From Melioribacter sp. (lineage in GTDB: Bacteria > Bacteroidota > Ignavibacteria > Ignavibacteriales > Melioribacteraceae), in assembly GCA_023250955.1 (NCBI GenBank), contig JAHEZQ010000016.1, positions 21,805 to 85,804 of the forward strand: a DNA stretch of 64,000 nucleotides, read 5' to 3'. The notes beneath the pieces are model-generated. The model did not search any database. It saw nothing but the letters and a program-made list of their open reading frames with translations, and was not told the DNA's origin. The position numbers and the translations under genes were made by a program. Shown here in pieces: positions 1 to 9,631 of the stretch. Position 1 is the stretch's first letter, and every line of letters starts with the position of its first letter.

Positions 1-2
1 CT

Positions 3-335
3 AAGTATGATATAACAAGCAATCAATTTAACATTCTTCGTATTCTCCGCGGGCAGTATCCTAATCCCGCAACAGTAAATTTGTTAAAGGAAAGGATGCT
101 TGATAAGATGTCTGATGTCTCACGGCTTGTTGAAAGGTTGCGAATAAAAGGATTTATTAAACGCGATCTTAAACCGAATGACCGCAGATGTGTTGATGTT
201 GTCATTACTGAAAAAGGATTACTTCTACTCAAAGAAATAGATAAGCTAAATGATAAACATGATTCATTCCTAACAAAACTATCTGAAAGCGAAGCCAAAA
301 AACTAAATAACTTATTGGATAAACTCCGCGATTGA
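3..335 (+). CDS. MarR family transcriptional regulator (5' truncated by window edge)
   Basis: Frame is open to the window start (KYDITSNQFNILRILRGQYPNPATVNLLKERMLDKMSDVSRLVERLRIKGFIKRDLKPNDRRCVDVVITEKG); winged-helix MarR pattern with DRRCVDVVITEKG wing. Confidence 0.85.
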   Translation, partial: KYDITSNQFNILRILRGQYPNPATVNLLKERMLDKMSDVSRLVERLRIKGFIKRDLKPNDRRCVDVVITEKGLLLLKEIDKLNDKHDSFLTKLSESEAKKLNNLLDKLRD

Positions 336-362
336 TTAATGATTTTTATTTTTGAGAATACT

Positions 363-386
363 GCCCTCTAAATGAGGGCTTTTTTA
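363..386 (+). terminator. Rho-independent terminator after marR-like gene
   Basis: GCCCTC-taaat-GAGGGC followed by TTTTTT. Confidence 0.8.
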
Positions 387-511
387 TTTGTTGAATTCAC
401 ATATTGTCTAAGTTTTAATTTAAATTCGGGCATAGATGTCTTGGTTATATAATTGAACTGTTATATTTTTGATGCGGAAAAATTTAATAAATTAATATTA
501 CAGGACTAAAT

Positions 512-2635
512 ATGAAAAAAGAATTATTCAAATCATTTGTACTGTTTATTCTGTTCGTTTTCATTTTACCTATCAGTGCACAGACTAATTTAGATACAGT
601 TAAAGCACAAAAATTTGATACTGGTAAAATGTGGACATTCGAAGATTATCCACAAGAATACATTAAATCAACGTACGGCTTTAATGCTTCTGAAGATTGG
701 CTGAAAAAAGTAAGATTATCTGCTCTCATCTTTGGTGGTGGTTGTACAGCTTCATTTGTTTCAGAGGATGGACTAATAATGACCAATCATCACTGTGTAG
801 ATGGAATACTCGAAAAAGTTCAAAAGGAAGGTGAAAATATTCCTAAGAATGGTTTCTTTGCACCGACTTTAGCAGATGAAAGAAAAGTACCAAATCTTAC
901 AGTAAGTCAGCTTGTATTAATTGAGGATGTAACAGCGCCTGTTCTTGAAGCAATGAATTCAGGAAATACAGATGCAGAAAAAATTGAAAAGAGAACAACA
1001 AAGATCAAGGAACTTGAAACAAATTACAGCAAAGAATCGGGATTAAACTGCCGAGTAATGTCGCTTTATAATGGTGGAAAGTTTTCATTATACGGTTATA
1101 AGATTTACAATGATATTCGTCTTGTTTATTCTAATGAAAGAGTTGTAGGTCTATATGGTGGCGACCCAGATAATTTCACTTATCCGCGTTACGATGCTGA
1201 TTTTGCTTTCTTGCGTGCCTACGATGAAATCGGTAAGCCGATGAAAACAGAAAACTTTTTTAAATTCAGTCCGAACGGTGCTGCTGATAACGAACTACTA
1301 TTTGTTGTTGGGAATCCAGGTTCTACTCAAAGATTAAAAACAGTTGCTCAACTTGAATATTACAGAGACGTTGTTTATAGAAACAGTAATTTTATGCTTA
1401 ACCGTTTTTTCAAAATTTATGATGAACTAATAGAAGAAGAACCGGCTAAAGCAGATGAATATAGAGGACAACAATTTTTTATCGGTAATACAGCAAAAGT
1501 GTATAAAGGAACATTAGAAGCATTACAAGATCCGATTTTTATGGCACGTAAGAGAGACTTCGAAAAGAAATTGAAAAATGCTGTGTTAGCGAAACCCGAG
1601 CTAATGGAAAAATATGGTCATCTTTGGGATGGAATTGTTCAGACAAGAAGTGAAGCCAAAAAATTTGCATTTGAAAATGCAGCATTTAATATCTCTCCAC
1701 GCATTTCTCCTTCCTATCTTGCTTTAGCACGTAAACTAATTGCCTTAGCTACAGAGCTTAAAAAAAGTGAAGCAGATAGAGGAACTGATTACAAGGCTGA
1801 TAAACTCGAAGCCACAATCAACAGTTTATTCCCGGCTCAACTAAATAAAAGTATGGATTATAAGCTTACAAAATTGATGGCCGATTACATGATTATGAAT
1901 ATTGGGAAAGATCATCCTTTGGTTAAAAAAATGTTTAACGGTTTTAGCGGAAATGCGGCAGCAGACTTTGCATTGAAAAATTCTTCTCTTACTTCAAAAG
2001 AAACAGTGGTTGAGCTAGCAAAGAAAGATCCCGACGCGATTTTAAATTCTAACGATCCTTTCATTTATTACGTAGTTTATACTCAAGATAAAGTAAAAGA
2101 ATTTGCTGCAAAGTCTAAAGAGATTTCAACAACTGAACAAGCATTGGAAAGCCAACTTGGACAAGTTCTTTTTGCCGTTTATGGAACATCAATTCCACCA
2201 GACGCAACATTTACTCTTCGTATCAGTGACGGAACAATGAAAGGTTATAATTATAATGGAACAATTGCCCCTACAATTACAACTTTTTATGGATTGTACG
2301 ACAGATATTATTCTCATAAAAAACAGTATCCGTGGGATCTTCCTGCAAGATGGACAAAACCTGCTGCTGAATTTAATTACAGTACACCTTACAACTTTAT
2401 CAGCACAAATGATATTATAGGTGGAAACTCCGGAAGCGCAATCATAAATACAAAAGCCGAAGTTGTAGGTGCTGTATTTGATGGCAACATTGAAAGTTTC
2501 TCCGGTAACTTCATTTATACAACCGAAGCTAACAGGACTGTTTCTGTTGCTTCCCAAGGTATTCTTGAAATTCTGAAAAACATCACAAACGCTAAAAGAA
2601 TTGCAGAAGAATTGAACCTTGGAAAACTTCCCTAA
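512..2635 (+). CDS. S46 family peptidase (dipeptidyl-peptidase 7/11 family), paralog 1
   Basis: Signal peptide; GGGCTASFVSEDGLIMTNHHC (catalytic His), GGDPDNFTYPRYDADFAF (Asp), NDIIGGNSGSAIIN (Ser), VFDGNIES. Confidence 0.93.
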   Translation: MKKELFKSFVLFILFVFILPISAQTNLDTVKAQKFDTGKMWTFEDYPQEYIKSTYGFNASEDWLKKVRLSALIFGGGCTASFVSEDGLIMTNHHCVDGILEKVQKEGENIPKNGFFAPTLADERKVPNLTVSQLVLIEDVTAPVLEAMNSGNTDAEKIEKRTTKIKELETNYSKESGLNCRVMSLYNGGKFSLYGYKIYNDIRLVYSNERVVGLYGGDPDNFTYPRYDADFAFLRAYDEIGKPMKTENFFKFSPNGAADNELLFVVGNPGSTQRLKTVAQLEYYRDVVYRNSNFMLNRFFKIYDELIEEEPAKADEYRGQQFFIGNTAKVYKGTLEALQDPIFMARKRDFEKKLKNAVLAKPELMEKYGHLWDGIVQTRSEAKKFAFENAAFNISPRISPSYLALARKLIALATELKKSEADRGTDYKADKLEATINSLFPAQLNKSMDYKLTKLMADYMIMNIGKDHPLVKKMFNGFSGNAAADFALKNSSLTSKETVVELAKKDPDAILNSNDPFIYYVVYTQDKVKEFAAKSKEISTTEQALESQLGQVLFAVYGTSIPPDATFTLRISDGTMKGYNYNGTIAPTITTFYGLYDRYYSHKKQYPWDLPARWTKPAAEFNYSTPYNFISTNDIIGGNSGSAIINTKAEVVGAVFDGNIESFSGNFIYTTEANRTVSVASQGILEILKNITNAKRIAEELNLGKLP

Positions 2636-2662
2636 TAATTATTGAAGAATTAACTTTTTAAG

Positions 2663-2690
2663 ATGCCCTTTTAACGAAGGGCATTTTTAT
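2663..2690 (+). terminator. Rho-independent terminator
   Basis: ATGCCCTT-ttaacg-AAGGGCAT followed by TTTTAT. Confidence 0.75.
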
Positions 2691-2794
2691 TTAACATTAT
2701 TTAACTATTCCATTTTACTACATAATTGGTTCTGAAAACACTTCATCTTATTTTTGGATGTGTCCATCTTTATATAAATAATTCAGGTGTTACT

Positions 2795-4975
2795 ATGAAA
2801 AAATATTTATCTCTTCAAAAATTATCTATCGTTTCTTTACTATTTGTTCTTGTCTTTGCGTTTCAATTAAGTGCACAAGTAATTAATCAAGATACTGTTA
2901 AATCTCAAAAACTTGATACCGGAAAAATGTGGACGTTTGAGTTCCCACCATTTGATTACTTAGAAAAAACTTACGGCTTTAAAGCAACACAAGAATGGTT
3001 TGATGATGTTCGCTTATCGGCACTTCGTATACCTGGATGTACAGCATCTTTTGTTTCGGAAGACGGTTTGATTATGACCAACAATCATTGCTCACGCGGA
3101 ACAAGAAGACAGGTTCAGAAAGAAGGCGAGGATCTTGCAGCAACAGCGTTTTTTGCTGCGACATTAGCAGATGAAAGAAAAGTACCGAACTATACTGCCG
3201 AACAATTGGTAATGCTGAAAGATGTTACTAAAGAAGTTTTATCGGCTCTACAAAATGGAAAAGATGAACAAGAAAAAATCGCTCTTCGCGATGAGAAGAT
3301 GAAAGAATTAAAAGATCAATATGAAAAAGAAACGAAGTTGAAATGTGATGTGATCTCATATTATAACGGGAGTTTATTTTTTGTTCAGGGATTTAAAACA
3401 TATACTGATGTTCGTTTAGTATTCCAACCGGAAGAACAAATTGCTTCATACGGCGGTGATCCCGATAATTTTACTTATCCTCGTTATGATCTTGATTGTA
3501 CTTTCTTAAGAATTTATGGTGACGACGGCAAACCAATTAAATCTGAACATTATTTTAAATGGAGCCAAAACGGTGCTGCTAACGGAGAACTAGTTTTTAC
3601 AGTTGGAAATCCCGGTTCTACAAACAGATTAAGAACAGTAGCTCAATTAGAATATTTGCGCGACGTTCAATTCAGAAACAGCGCTTACTTATCGGATAAC
3701 GTTTACAATCGTCTAGAACAGCTAAAATCCGTTAATCCAAAATTGACTGATGAATATGAAAAACAACGATTAGCATTCAGCAACGGATGGAAGAATACAA
3801 TTAATACTTATAAAGCATTGAATGATCCTTACCTGCTTGCTCGTAAAAAAGATTTTGAAAAGAAACTTCAAAAAGTTGTTTTTAATGATCCAGAATTAAA
3901 TAAACAATACGGTCATGTTTGGAAGACAATTGAAACAACACGTAACGAACTTAGAAAAATAGACCCGAAGCTGACCGCATATTCTGTTAATCCTCAATAT
4001 TTTTCACGTTACTTACAAATTGGAAATGCTCTTGTTGCATATGCAAAGTATCAAATGCTTCCTGAGGAAAAGAAAAAAGAATTAGAAGCTCAGAGACAAA
4101 GAATGGGAGGATTTGGCGGTGGACAAAGAGGCGGTGGAAATACTCAGCCGGGATTTAGAGATAATTTATATCCCGATAATTTTGACAGCATACTTGAAGA
4201 AGCTAAACTTGAAATTAACATTGATTACATTACAATGAATCTTGGTAAGAACGATGCTGTTGTTGTAAAAACTTTTAGCAACAAAGCAGGAAAAGATGCT
4301 GCAAAAGGTTTGATTGCAAAATCACTTTTCAAAGATAAAGCCGCAGTACAAGAACTTTTCAAAAAAACTCCGGAAGAAATTTTAGCACTCGATGATCCAT
4401 TTGTACAATTTTACGCAAAAGGTTACGATCAACTTGAACCGTTGAGAACACAACAAAAAGAAATTATGGACACAGAAAATGTTGCATTTGGATTGCTGGG
4501 TCAAATTCTTTACAAGACTTACGGAACATCAATTACTCCGGATGCTAACAGAACCTTGAGATTAAGCGATGGTCTGATGAAAGGTTATGAATACAACGGA
4601 ACAACCGCACCTATCAAATCTACTTTCTTCGGAATGTATGATAGATTTTACGGTTTCGAAGGAAAATATCCTTTCAATTTGCCTGAGAGATGGAAAACCA
4701 TTCCTAAAGATCTTGATCTATCAACACCGGTTGATTTTGTAGCAACCAATGATATAGTTGGCGGTAACTCTGGTAGTGCTGTTATCAACAAAAATGCAGA
4801 GGTTATCGGACTTGCGTTCGACGGAAATATTGAAAGTTTGCAAGGCAACTTTATTTATTTACCAACATTCAATAGAACAGTTGCTGTTGATTCAAAGGGA
4901 ATGTACGAAGCAATTAAGAAAGTTTATAAATTTGACCGTCTTGCTGATGAATTAAAAGATGGAAAGATGAAATAA
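2795..4975 (+). CDS. S46 family peptidase, paralog 2 (Gly-rich insertion)
   Basis: Start moved to ATG 2795 (MKKYLSLQKLSIVSLLFVLVFAFQLSAQ signal peptide); TNNHC, GGDPDNFTYPRYDLD, NDIVGGNSGSAVIN, AFDGNIES motifs. Confidence 0.93.
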   Translation: MKKYLSLQKLSIVSLLFVLVFAFQLSAQVINQDTVKSQKLDTGKMWTFEFPPFDYLEKTYGFKATQEWFDDVRLSALRIPGCTASFVSEDGLIMTNNHCSRGTRRQVQKEGEDLAATAFFAATLADERKVPNYTAEQLVMLKDVTKEVLSALQNGKDEQEKIALRDEKMKELKDQYEKETKLKCDVISYYNGSLFFVQGFKTYTDVRLVFQPEEQIASYGGDPDNFTYPRYDLDCTFLRIYGDDGKPIKSEHYFKWSQNGAANGELVFTVGNPGSTNRLRTVAQLEYLRDVQFRNSAYLSDNVYNRLEQLKSVNPKLTDEYEKQRLAFSNGWKNTINTYKALNDPYLLARKKDFEKKLQKVVFNDPELNKQYGHVWKTIETTRNELRKIDPKLTAYSVNPQYFSRYLQIGNALVAYAKYQMLPEEKKKELEAQRQRMGGFGGGQRGGGNTQPGFRDNLYPDNFDSILEEAKLEINIDYITMNLGKNDAVVVKTFSNKAGKDAAKGLIAKSLFKDKAAVQELFKKTPEEILALDDPFVQFYAKGYDQLEPLRTQQKEIMDTENVAFGLLGQILYKTYGTSITPDANRTLRLSDGLMKGYEYNGTTAPIKSTFFGMYDRFYGFEGKYPFNLPERWKTIPKDLDLSTPVDFVATNDIVGGNSGSAVINKNAEVIGLAFDGNIESLQGNFIYLPTFNRTVAVDSKGMYEAIKKVYKFDRLADELKDGKMK

Positions 4976-5007
4976 GAAATTGTTGATCGGAATTTTGTAA
5001 ACATTAT

Positions 5008-5036
5008 GGGTCGAATATTATTCGACCCTTTTTTTA
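5008..5036 (+). terminator. Rho-independent terminator
   Basis: GGGTCGAA-tatta-TTCGACCC followed by poly-T. Confidence 0.85.
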
Positions 5037-5097
5037 TATTAACATACATTATTAAAAATTAATATTAGAATTTTTTTTATGAACCACAGAGGTTAAA

Positions 5098-7233
5098 ATG
5101 AAGAATAAATTTTTTGTCATTGTCATCGTATTACTCAGCACATTAACAATTTCCAATTATGCACAATCAATTTATGAACCGCGTGATTTGTCAAAAGTAA
5201 AATCATCGTTGAAAGATATGGGCACAATGTGGACGTTCGATGATGTTCCTCTTGATTATTTTGAAAAGGAATATGGTTTTCGTCCATCTAAAGACTGGAT
5301 TAAAGATGTGCAAATGTCTGCACTCTCTTTTGGCGGAGGATGTACAGCGGCTTTTATCTCGGTTGATGGATTAATAATGACGAATCATCATTGCGGTAGG
5401 AATACTTTACCAGCACTTTCACCAAAAGGAGAAGATTATTTACGTGATGGCTATTATGCAAAAACCATGGAAGAAGAAATAAAAATTCCTAATCTTTTTG
5501 TTGATCAGCTTGTGATGATTGAAGATGTTACTAAAATTGTTCTTGAAGCGATGAATTCCGGAAAGGATGATAATGAAAAAGTAAAAATGAGAAACGATAA
5601 AGTTAAAGAACTTGAAGAAAAATATTCAAAAGAAAACGGGTTAAGATGTAGAGTGATTCAACTTTATAACGGAGGGAAGTATTCACTTTACGGTTACAAG
5701 AGATATGATGATCTTCGTCTTGTTATGGCACCGGATTTTCAAATTGCTTCTACCGGATGGGATTGGGATAATTTTACTTATCCTCGTTATGAACTTGATT
5801 TTATGTTCTTCCGCGCATATGTAAATGACAAACCTGTTAAAGTTGAGCACTTTTTTAAGTGGAGTAAAAACGGAGCCAAAGAAGGAGAACCGATTTTTGT
5901 TATAGGAAATCCTGGGAGAACTCAAAGATTATATTCTTATGCTCAACTGGAATTTTTACGTGACAAGAATTACAAATACACTCTCTTGACTCAAAATGAA
6001 AGCTATAAAGTTTATTATGAATTATTTCAGAAACATCCGGAACGTTATACTGAATTGTTGAATATGGTAATGGGTATTGGTAATGCTAGAAAATCTTTTG
6101 CGGGAAGATATTTGGCGTTACGTGATGAATACATAATGACCAAGAAAAAAGATTTTGAAAAAAATCTGAGGGAAAAAGTAAATGCCGATCCTGAATTGAA
6201 AGCAAAATACGGACATGTATGGAGTGCAATAAAAAATAATTTAGATGAGTTAAGAAAATATGTGGATGAGACCACAGCCTTTACATTAAACAGCAGAGGT
6301 GGACCGGTATATTATTCGATAGCTGAAAAAGTAATTAAGTATGCAGAACAAATGAAACTCGCAGAAGATAAACGCGATGCCGATTATAAGGCGAACAAAT
6401 TATCATCAACATTAAATTTGATATCTCCGGAAAAGATTGACGAAGAACTGCAAGGTAAACTTGTCCGTGCGCAAGCAAATGTAGTAAGAGGAATTTTAGG
6501 CGACGATCATCCTTTAGTTAAGAAACTTTATGGTAACATGAAAGATGATATGACCACCGAGCTGATTATGAAAAACTCGTCTCTTACTTCTAAAGAAAAA
6601 TTAGATGAACTTTTAAAAAAATCACCGGATGAAATATTAAATTCTGATGATCCGTTTATTTATTTCTTGCGCAACACACAAGATAAATTAAAGGAAATGC
6701 GATCTAAGATGACTGAAATTAATAATACTCTTACCGTATTAAACCAATTATTGGGAGAAGTAGCTTACCATGTTTACGGCGATGTAATTCCACCTGACGC
6801 AACAGGTACCTTAAGAATTTCCGACGGACGTATTGAAGGATATGAATACAATGGAACAGTTGCACCCGGCAAAACAACTTTTTACGGAATTTGGGATAGA
6901 TGGAATTCATTTGGTAAGAAAGATTATCCATGGGGATTGCATCCGCGTTGGCAGAAAATTCCGGATGGATTGGATCTTTCTACTCCGGTAGGATGGGCAT
7001 CTACTAATGATATAGTTGGAGGTAATTCCGGCAGCTCGGCGATAAATATCAATAAAGAAGTTGTAGGGCTAGTTCATGATGGAAATCTAGAAAGTCTGGC
7101 TGGTGATTTTATTTTCTTACCGGAAAACAACCGGACTGTTGCAACAGATTCTTCGGGATTGATTGAAGCGTTAAAATATGTTTACAAAACAGATCGTTTA
7201 GTCTATGAATTGTTGAATAGTAAGATGGAATAA
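5098..7233 (+). CDS. S46 family peptidase, paralog 3
   Basis: Signal peptide; GGGCTAAFISVDGLIMTNHHC, DNFTYPRYELDFMF, NDIVGGNSGSSAIN, VHDGNLES. Confidence 0.93.
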   Translation: MKNKFFVIVIVLLSTLTISNYAQSIYEPRDLSKVKSSLKDMGTMWTFDDVPLDYFEKEYGFRPSKDWIKDVQMSALSFGGGCTAAFISVDGLIMTNHHCGRNTLPALSPKGEDYLRDGYYAKTMEEEIKIPNLFVDQLVMIEDVTKIVLEAMNSGKDDNEKVKMRNDKVKELEEKYSKENGLRCRVIQLYNGGKYSLYGYKRYDDLRLVMAPDFQIASTGWDWDNFTYPRYELDFMFFRAYVNDKPVKVEHFFKWSKNGAKEGEPIFVIGNPGRTQRLYSYAQLEFLRDKNYKYTLLTQNESYKVYYELFQKHPERYTELLNMVMGIGNARKSFAGRYLALRDEYIMTKKKDFEKNLREKVNADPELKAKYGHVWSAIKNNLDELRKYVDETTAFTLNSRGGPVYYSIAEKVIKYAEQMKLAEDKRDADYKANKLSSTLNLISPEKIDEELQGKLVRAQANVVRGILGDDHPLVKKLYGNMKDDMTTELIMKNSSLTSKEKLDELLKKSPDEILNSDDPFIYFLRNTQDKLKEMRSKMTEINNTLTVLNQLLGEVAYHVYGDVIPPDATGTLRISDGRIEGYEYNGTVAPGKTTFYGIWDRWNSFGKKDYPWGLHPRWQKIPDGLDLSTPVGWASTNDIVGGNSGSSAININKEVVGLVHDGNLESLAGDFIFLPENNRTVATDSSGLIEALKYVYKTDRLVYELLNSKME

Positions 7234-7245
7234 ACTAATTTTTAA

Positions 7246-7280
7246 GAAACCCAATTCAGTTATGGAATTGGGTTTCTCTT
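7246..7280 (+). terminator. Rho-independent terminator
   Basis: GAAACCCAATTC / GAATTGGGTTTC 12-bp stem followed by T-rich tract. Confidence 0.85.
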
Positions 7281-7343
7281 TTTAAAGATTATTTTTATAA
7301 ATTTTCACTTGTTATTTGGTGGAGAAAAAAAGAAAGGGAATAA

Positions 7344-7541
7344 ATGCAGTCTGATATTAAAGTTACTTCACCGTGTAATAATCATTGTATTATGAATCCG
7401 GCCAGTAATTATTGTTGTGGATGTTTTAGAACAATTGAAGAAATTATTCATTGGTCTGTTTATTCCGATGAAGAAAAAAAACAAGTGTTGCAAAAAGTTG
7501 AAAGAAGAAAAACATCTCTAACAAAAGAAAATATTAATTAA
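7344..7541 (+). CDS. DUF1289 family small Cys-rich protein
   Basis: SPCNNHCIMNPASNYCCGCFRTIEEIIHWSVYSDEEKKQVL matches the DUF1289 pattern. Confidence 0.85.
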   Translation: MQSDIKVTSPCNNHCIMNPASNYCCGCFRTIEEIIHWSVYSDEEKKQVLQKVERRKTSLTKENIN

Positions 7542-7555
7542 TTTTTTTTGTCCAA

Positions 7556-8626
7556 CTAACTTTTTGCAGAACGCTGATTACCGGCTGCCGACAGTTTCCT
7601 TTCATACGCAAAATCCACAATCATCTTCAATGTTTTTTTGTAGGAATATCCTGCATGTTTTGCCGATCGCATAAACCCCGCATCTTCTGTTAAATCAGGA
7701 TTCGGATTTACTTCCAAAACATAAAGTTTGTTATCTTCTTTTGAAAGACGCATATCAACGCGTGCGTAATCACGGCAACCCATACTACGGAAACATTGTA
7801 GCGCCATACTTTCAGCTTCAGCACGAGTTTTATCTGGTAATTTTGCCGGACAGATTGGAATTGTTTTGTGGTATGCCTCATGCTGTGGGTCCCACTTAGC
7901 CTGGAAACTTACAATGGGATGTAAATTTTCCGGCATATTTGAAAAATCAATTTCACTAATTGGAAGAACTTTGGGATCCTTATCACCAAAAACTGCAACG
8001 TTTAATTCTCTGCCTAGAATAAATTCTTCTACGAGAGCGGGTTGATTAAAAGAATTGAAAACATATTCAACTCGTTTCTTAAGTGTATCAACATTATTTA
8101 CAATTGCATCATTATCAATTCCAACGCTTGCATCTTCCAAAGCCGGTTTAACAATAAGAGGATAACGTAAACCTAAACGGAAAGAACGCTCCATGTTTTT
8201 GATGATTTTATAGCGCGGTGTACGGATACTTAGTGAACTTAATATTCTTTTGGTCAAGGTTTTATTTTGACAAGTTCCAAGCGACATAGGAGGCGCACCT
8301 GTATATGAGATACCCAGTAACTCTAGAATTCCTGTAAAACTCATTTCTAATCTCGGTTGATCTTTGAAAAGCTCTACTAAATTAAAGACGACATCCGGTT
8401 TATTTTTTTCATAATCTTTAATGAAGAGTTGAAGACTATCCATAATATTAAGCGTATAAGCTTCATAACCAGCTTTAATAAGGGACTTTACCATATACTC
8501 ATACTCTGAAATTGGGTTATTTGCATCCATTCCAAATACAGGCTTGAAGTCCAAATCCTTTGTACGAATCTTCTTGGGTTGATATATCTCGGGGTAAACC
8601 TCATTAAATACGACAGCGACTTTCAT
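7556..8626 (-). CDS. ATP-grasp ligase, D-alanine-D-alanine ligase-like (non-canonical)
   Basis: EMSFTGILELLGISYTG, PLIVKPALEDASVGI, LVEEFILGRELNVAV, LYVLEVNPNPDLTEDAGF; ATP-grasp fold motifs but divergent from canonical Ddl. Confidence 0.8.
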   Translation of the reverse strand: MKVAVVFNEVYPEIYQPKKIRTKDLDFKPVFGMDANNPISEYEYMVKSLIKAGYEAYTLNIMDSLQLFIKDYEKNKPDVVFNLVELFKDQPRLEMSFTGILELLGISYTGAPPMSLGTCQNKTLTKRILSSLSIRTPRYKIIKNMERSFRLGLRYPLIVKPALEDASVGIDNDAIVNNVDTLKKRVEYVFNSFNQPALVEEFILGRELNVAVFGDKDPKVLPISEIDFSNMPENLHPIVSFQAKWDPQHEAYHKTIPICPAKLPDKTRAEAESMALQCFRSMGCRDYARVDMRLSKEDNKLYVLEVNPNPDLTEDAGFMRSAKHAGYSYKKTLKMIVDFAYERKLSAAGNQRSAKS

Positions 8627-8664
8627 TCTATCCTTTTTTTTTTTTGCAAACTAAACAAAAATGT

Positions 8665-8693
8665 TTTGCATATCAAAAGTTTTGTTATTTTTG
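8665..8693 (+). promoter_or_regulatory. Putative Bacteroidota-type promoter for the C39-like peptidase gene
   Basis: TTTG-N17-TATTTTTG (TAnnTTTG -7 element), 31 nt upstream of ATG 8725. Confidence 0.4.
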
Positions 8694-8724
8694 CGCCACA
8701 TGTGATAGAGAAGGATTTAGTAAA

Positions 8725-9561
8725 ATGAGTTTTTATCCACAGCCTAACAAATATCAATGCGGACCATTTGCATTGAAATACGCTCTTGTTATGTTAGGTG
8801 TTTTCAAAGATGAAGGGCAGATAGGTAAATTTGCCGGAAGTACATGGTGGGCAGGTACCGATGAATTTGGTCTTGCACGAGCCGCCAGAAGATTTAACTG
8901 CAGAATGAAACATTTTCAATCAAGCAATCCTGACGACGCACGCCGTATGTTGATCCAACATTTAAAGAAAGGTTATCCTTGTATTCTAAGCGTAAAAAAT
9001 TGGGAACATTGGTGCACGGTTGTAAGTTATCAAAAAGGAAAATTTGTTGTAATAGACAGCGAGCTTGATAAAGTGGTTTCGGTACAAACCGCAGCACGTC
9101 TTATTAGAAGATGGAAATATGTAGAAGAGGGAACCGGAATAATTAGTTATGACGGCTATGCATTGATTCCGAAATTCAAAGCAATAACACATGCACAATT
9201 CACACCGGAAAAAGCTAAACTGCTTATGTATGATAAAAATGAAGATATTGCAAACAAATGGGACCAATACACGAACGACTTAATAAATATTTGCAAACCT
9301 CGTACCAAGCTAAGTCAAAATATAATTACGTTTTCAGAGTTTCTCCGCCGCAACGAACAGAACTTAATTAAACGTGTTGCTAACTGGCACGGTGAACCGA
9401 CATATTCAGAACTTAAAAAAATATTATCCAACATGAAGTTTATTGCAGATGTTTATGATTTTATTATTCCCGAAGATGAAGAGAAACGTGCGGCGATTGA
9501 TATTTCATCGCTTCTTATGATGTACAGTTGCGGTAAGTATGGAATGAATCCGATATATTAG
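8725..9561 (+). CDS. Peptidase C39-like (papain-fold) cysteine peptidase with extra C-terminal region
   Basis: NKYQCGPFALKYAL (Cys), NWEHWCTVVSYQKGKFVVIDSE (His/Asp); start moved to ATG 8725. Confidence 0.75.
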   Translation: MSFYPQPNKYQCGPFALKYALVMLGVFKDEGQIGKFAGSTWWAGTDEFGLARAARRFNCRMKHFQSSNPDDARRMLIQHLKKGYPCILSVKNWEHWCTVVSYQKGKFVVIDSELDKVVSVQTAARLIRRWKYVEEGTGIISYDGYALIPKFKAITHAQFTPEKAKLLMYDKNEDIANKWDQYTNDLINICKPRTKLSQNIITFSEFLRRNEQNLIKRVANWHGEPTYSELKKILSNMKFIADVYDFIIPEDEEKRAAIDISSLLMMYSCGKYGMNPIY

Positions 9562-9631
9562 TTTTGAATTATGAGTTATGAGTTTTTAATTAAAAAGAGC
9601 TTCTCACAAATGATTACCGACAGTTAACAAT

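Noticed and set aside
2726-2794. N-terminal extension of S46 paralog 2 in the ORF track
   Set aside because: A clear signal peptide starts at ATG 2795; the extension is unlikely to be translated.
4100-4155. Gly-rich stretch as a tandem DNA repeat or CRISPR-like array
   Set aside because: It is a short in-frame low-complexity protein insertion, not a regular DNA repeat.
8644-8724. N-terminal extension of the C39-like ORF
   Set aside because: It includes the likely promoter TATTTTTG; ATG 8725 is a better start.
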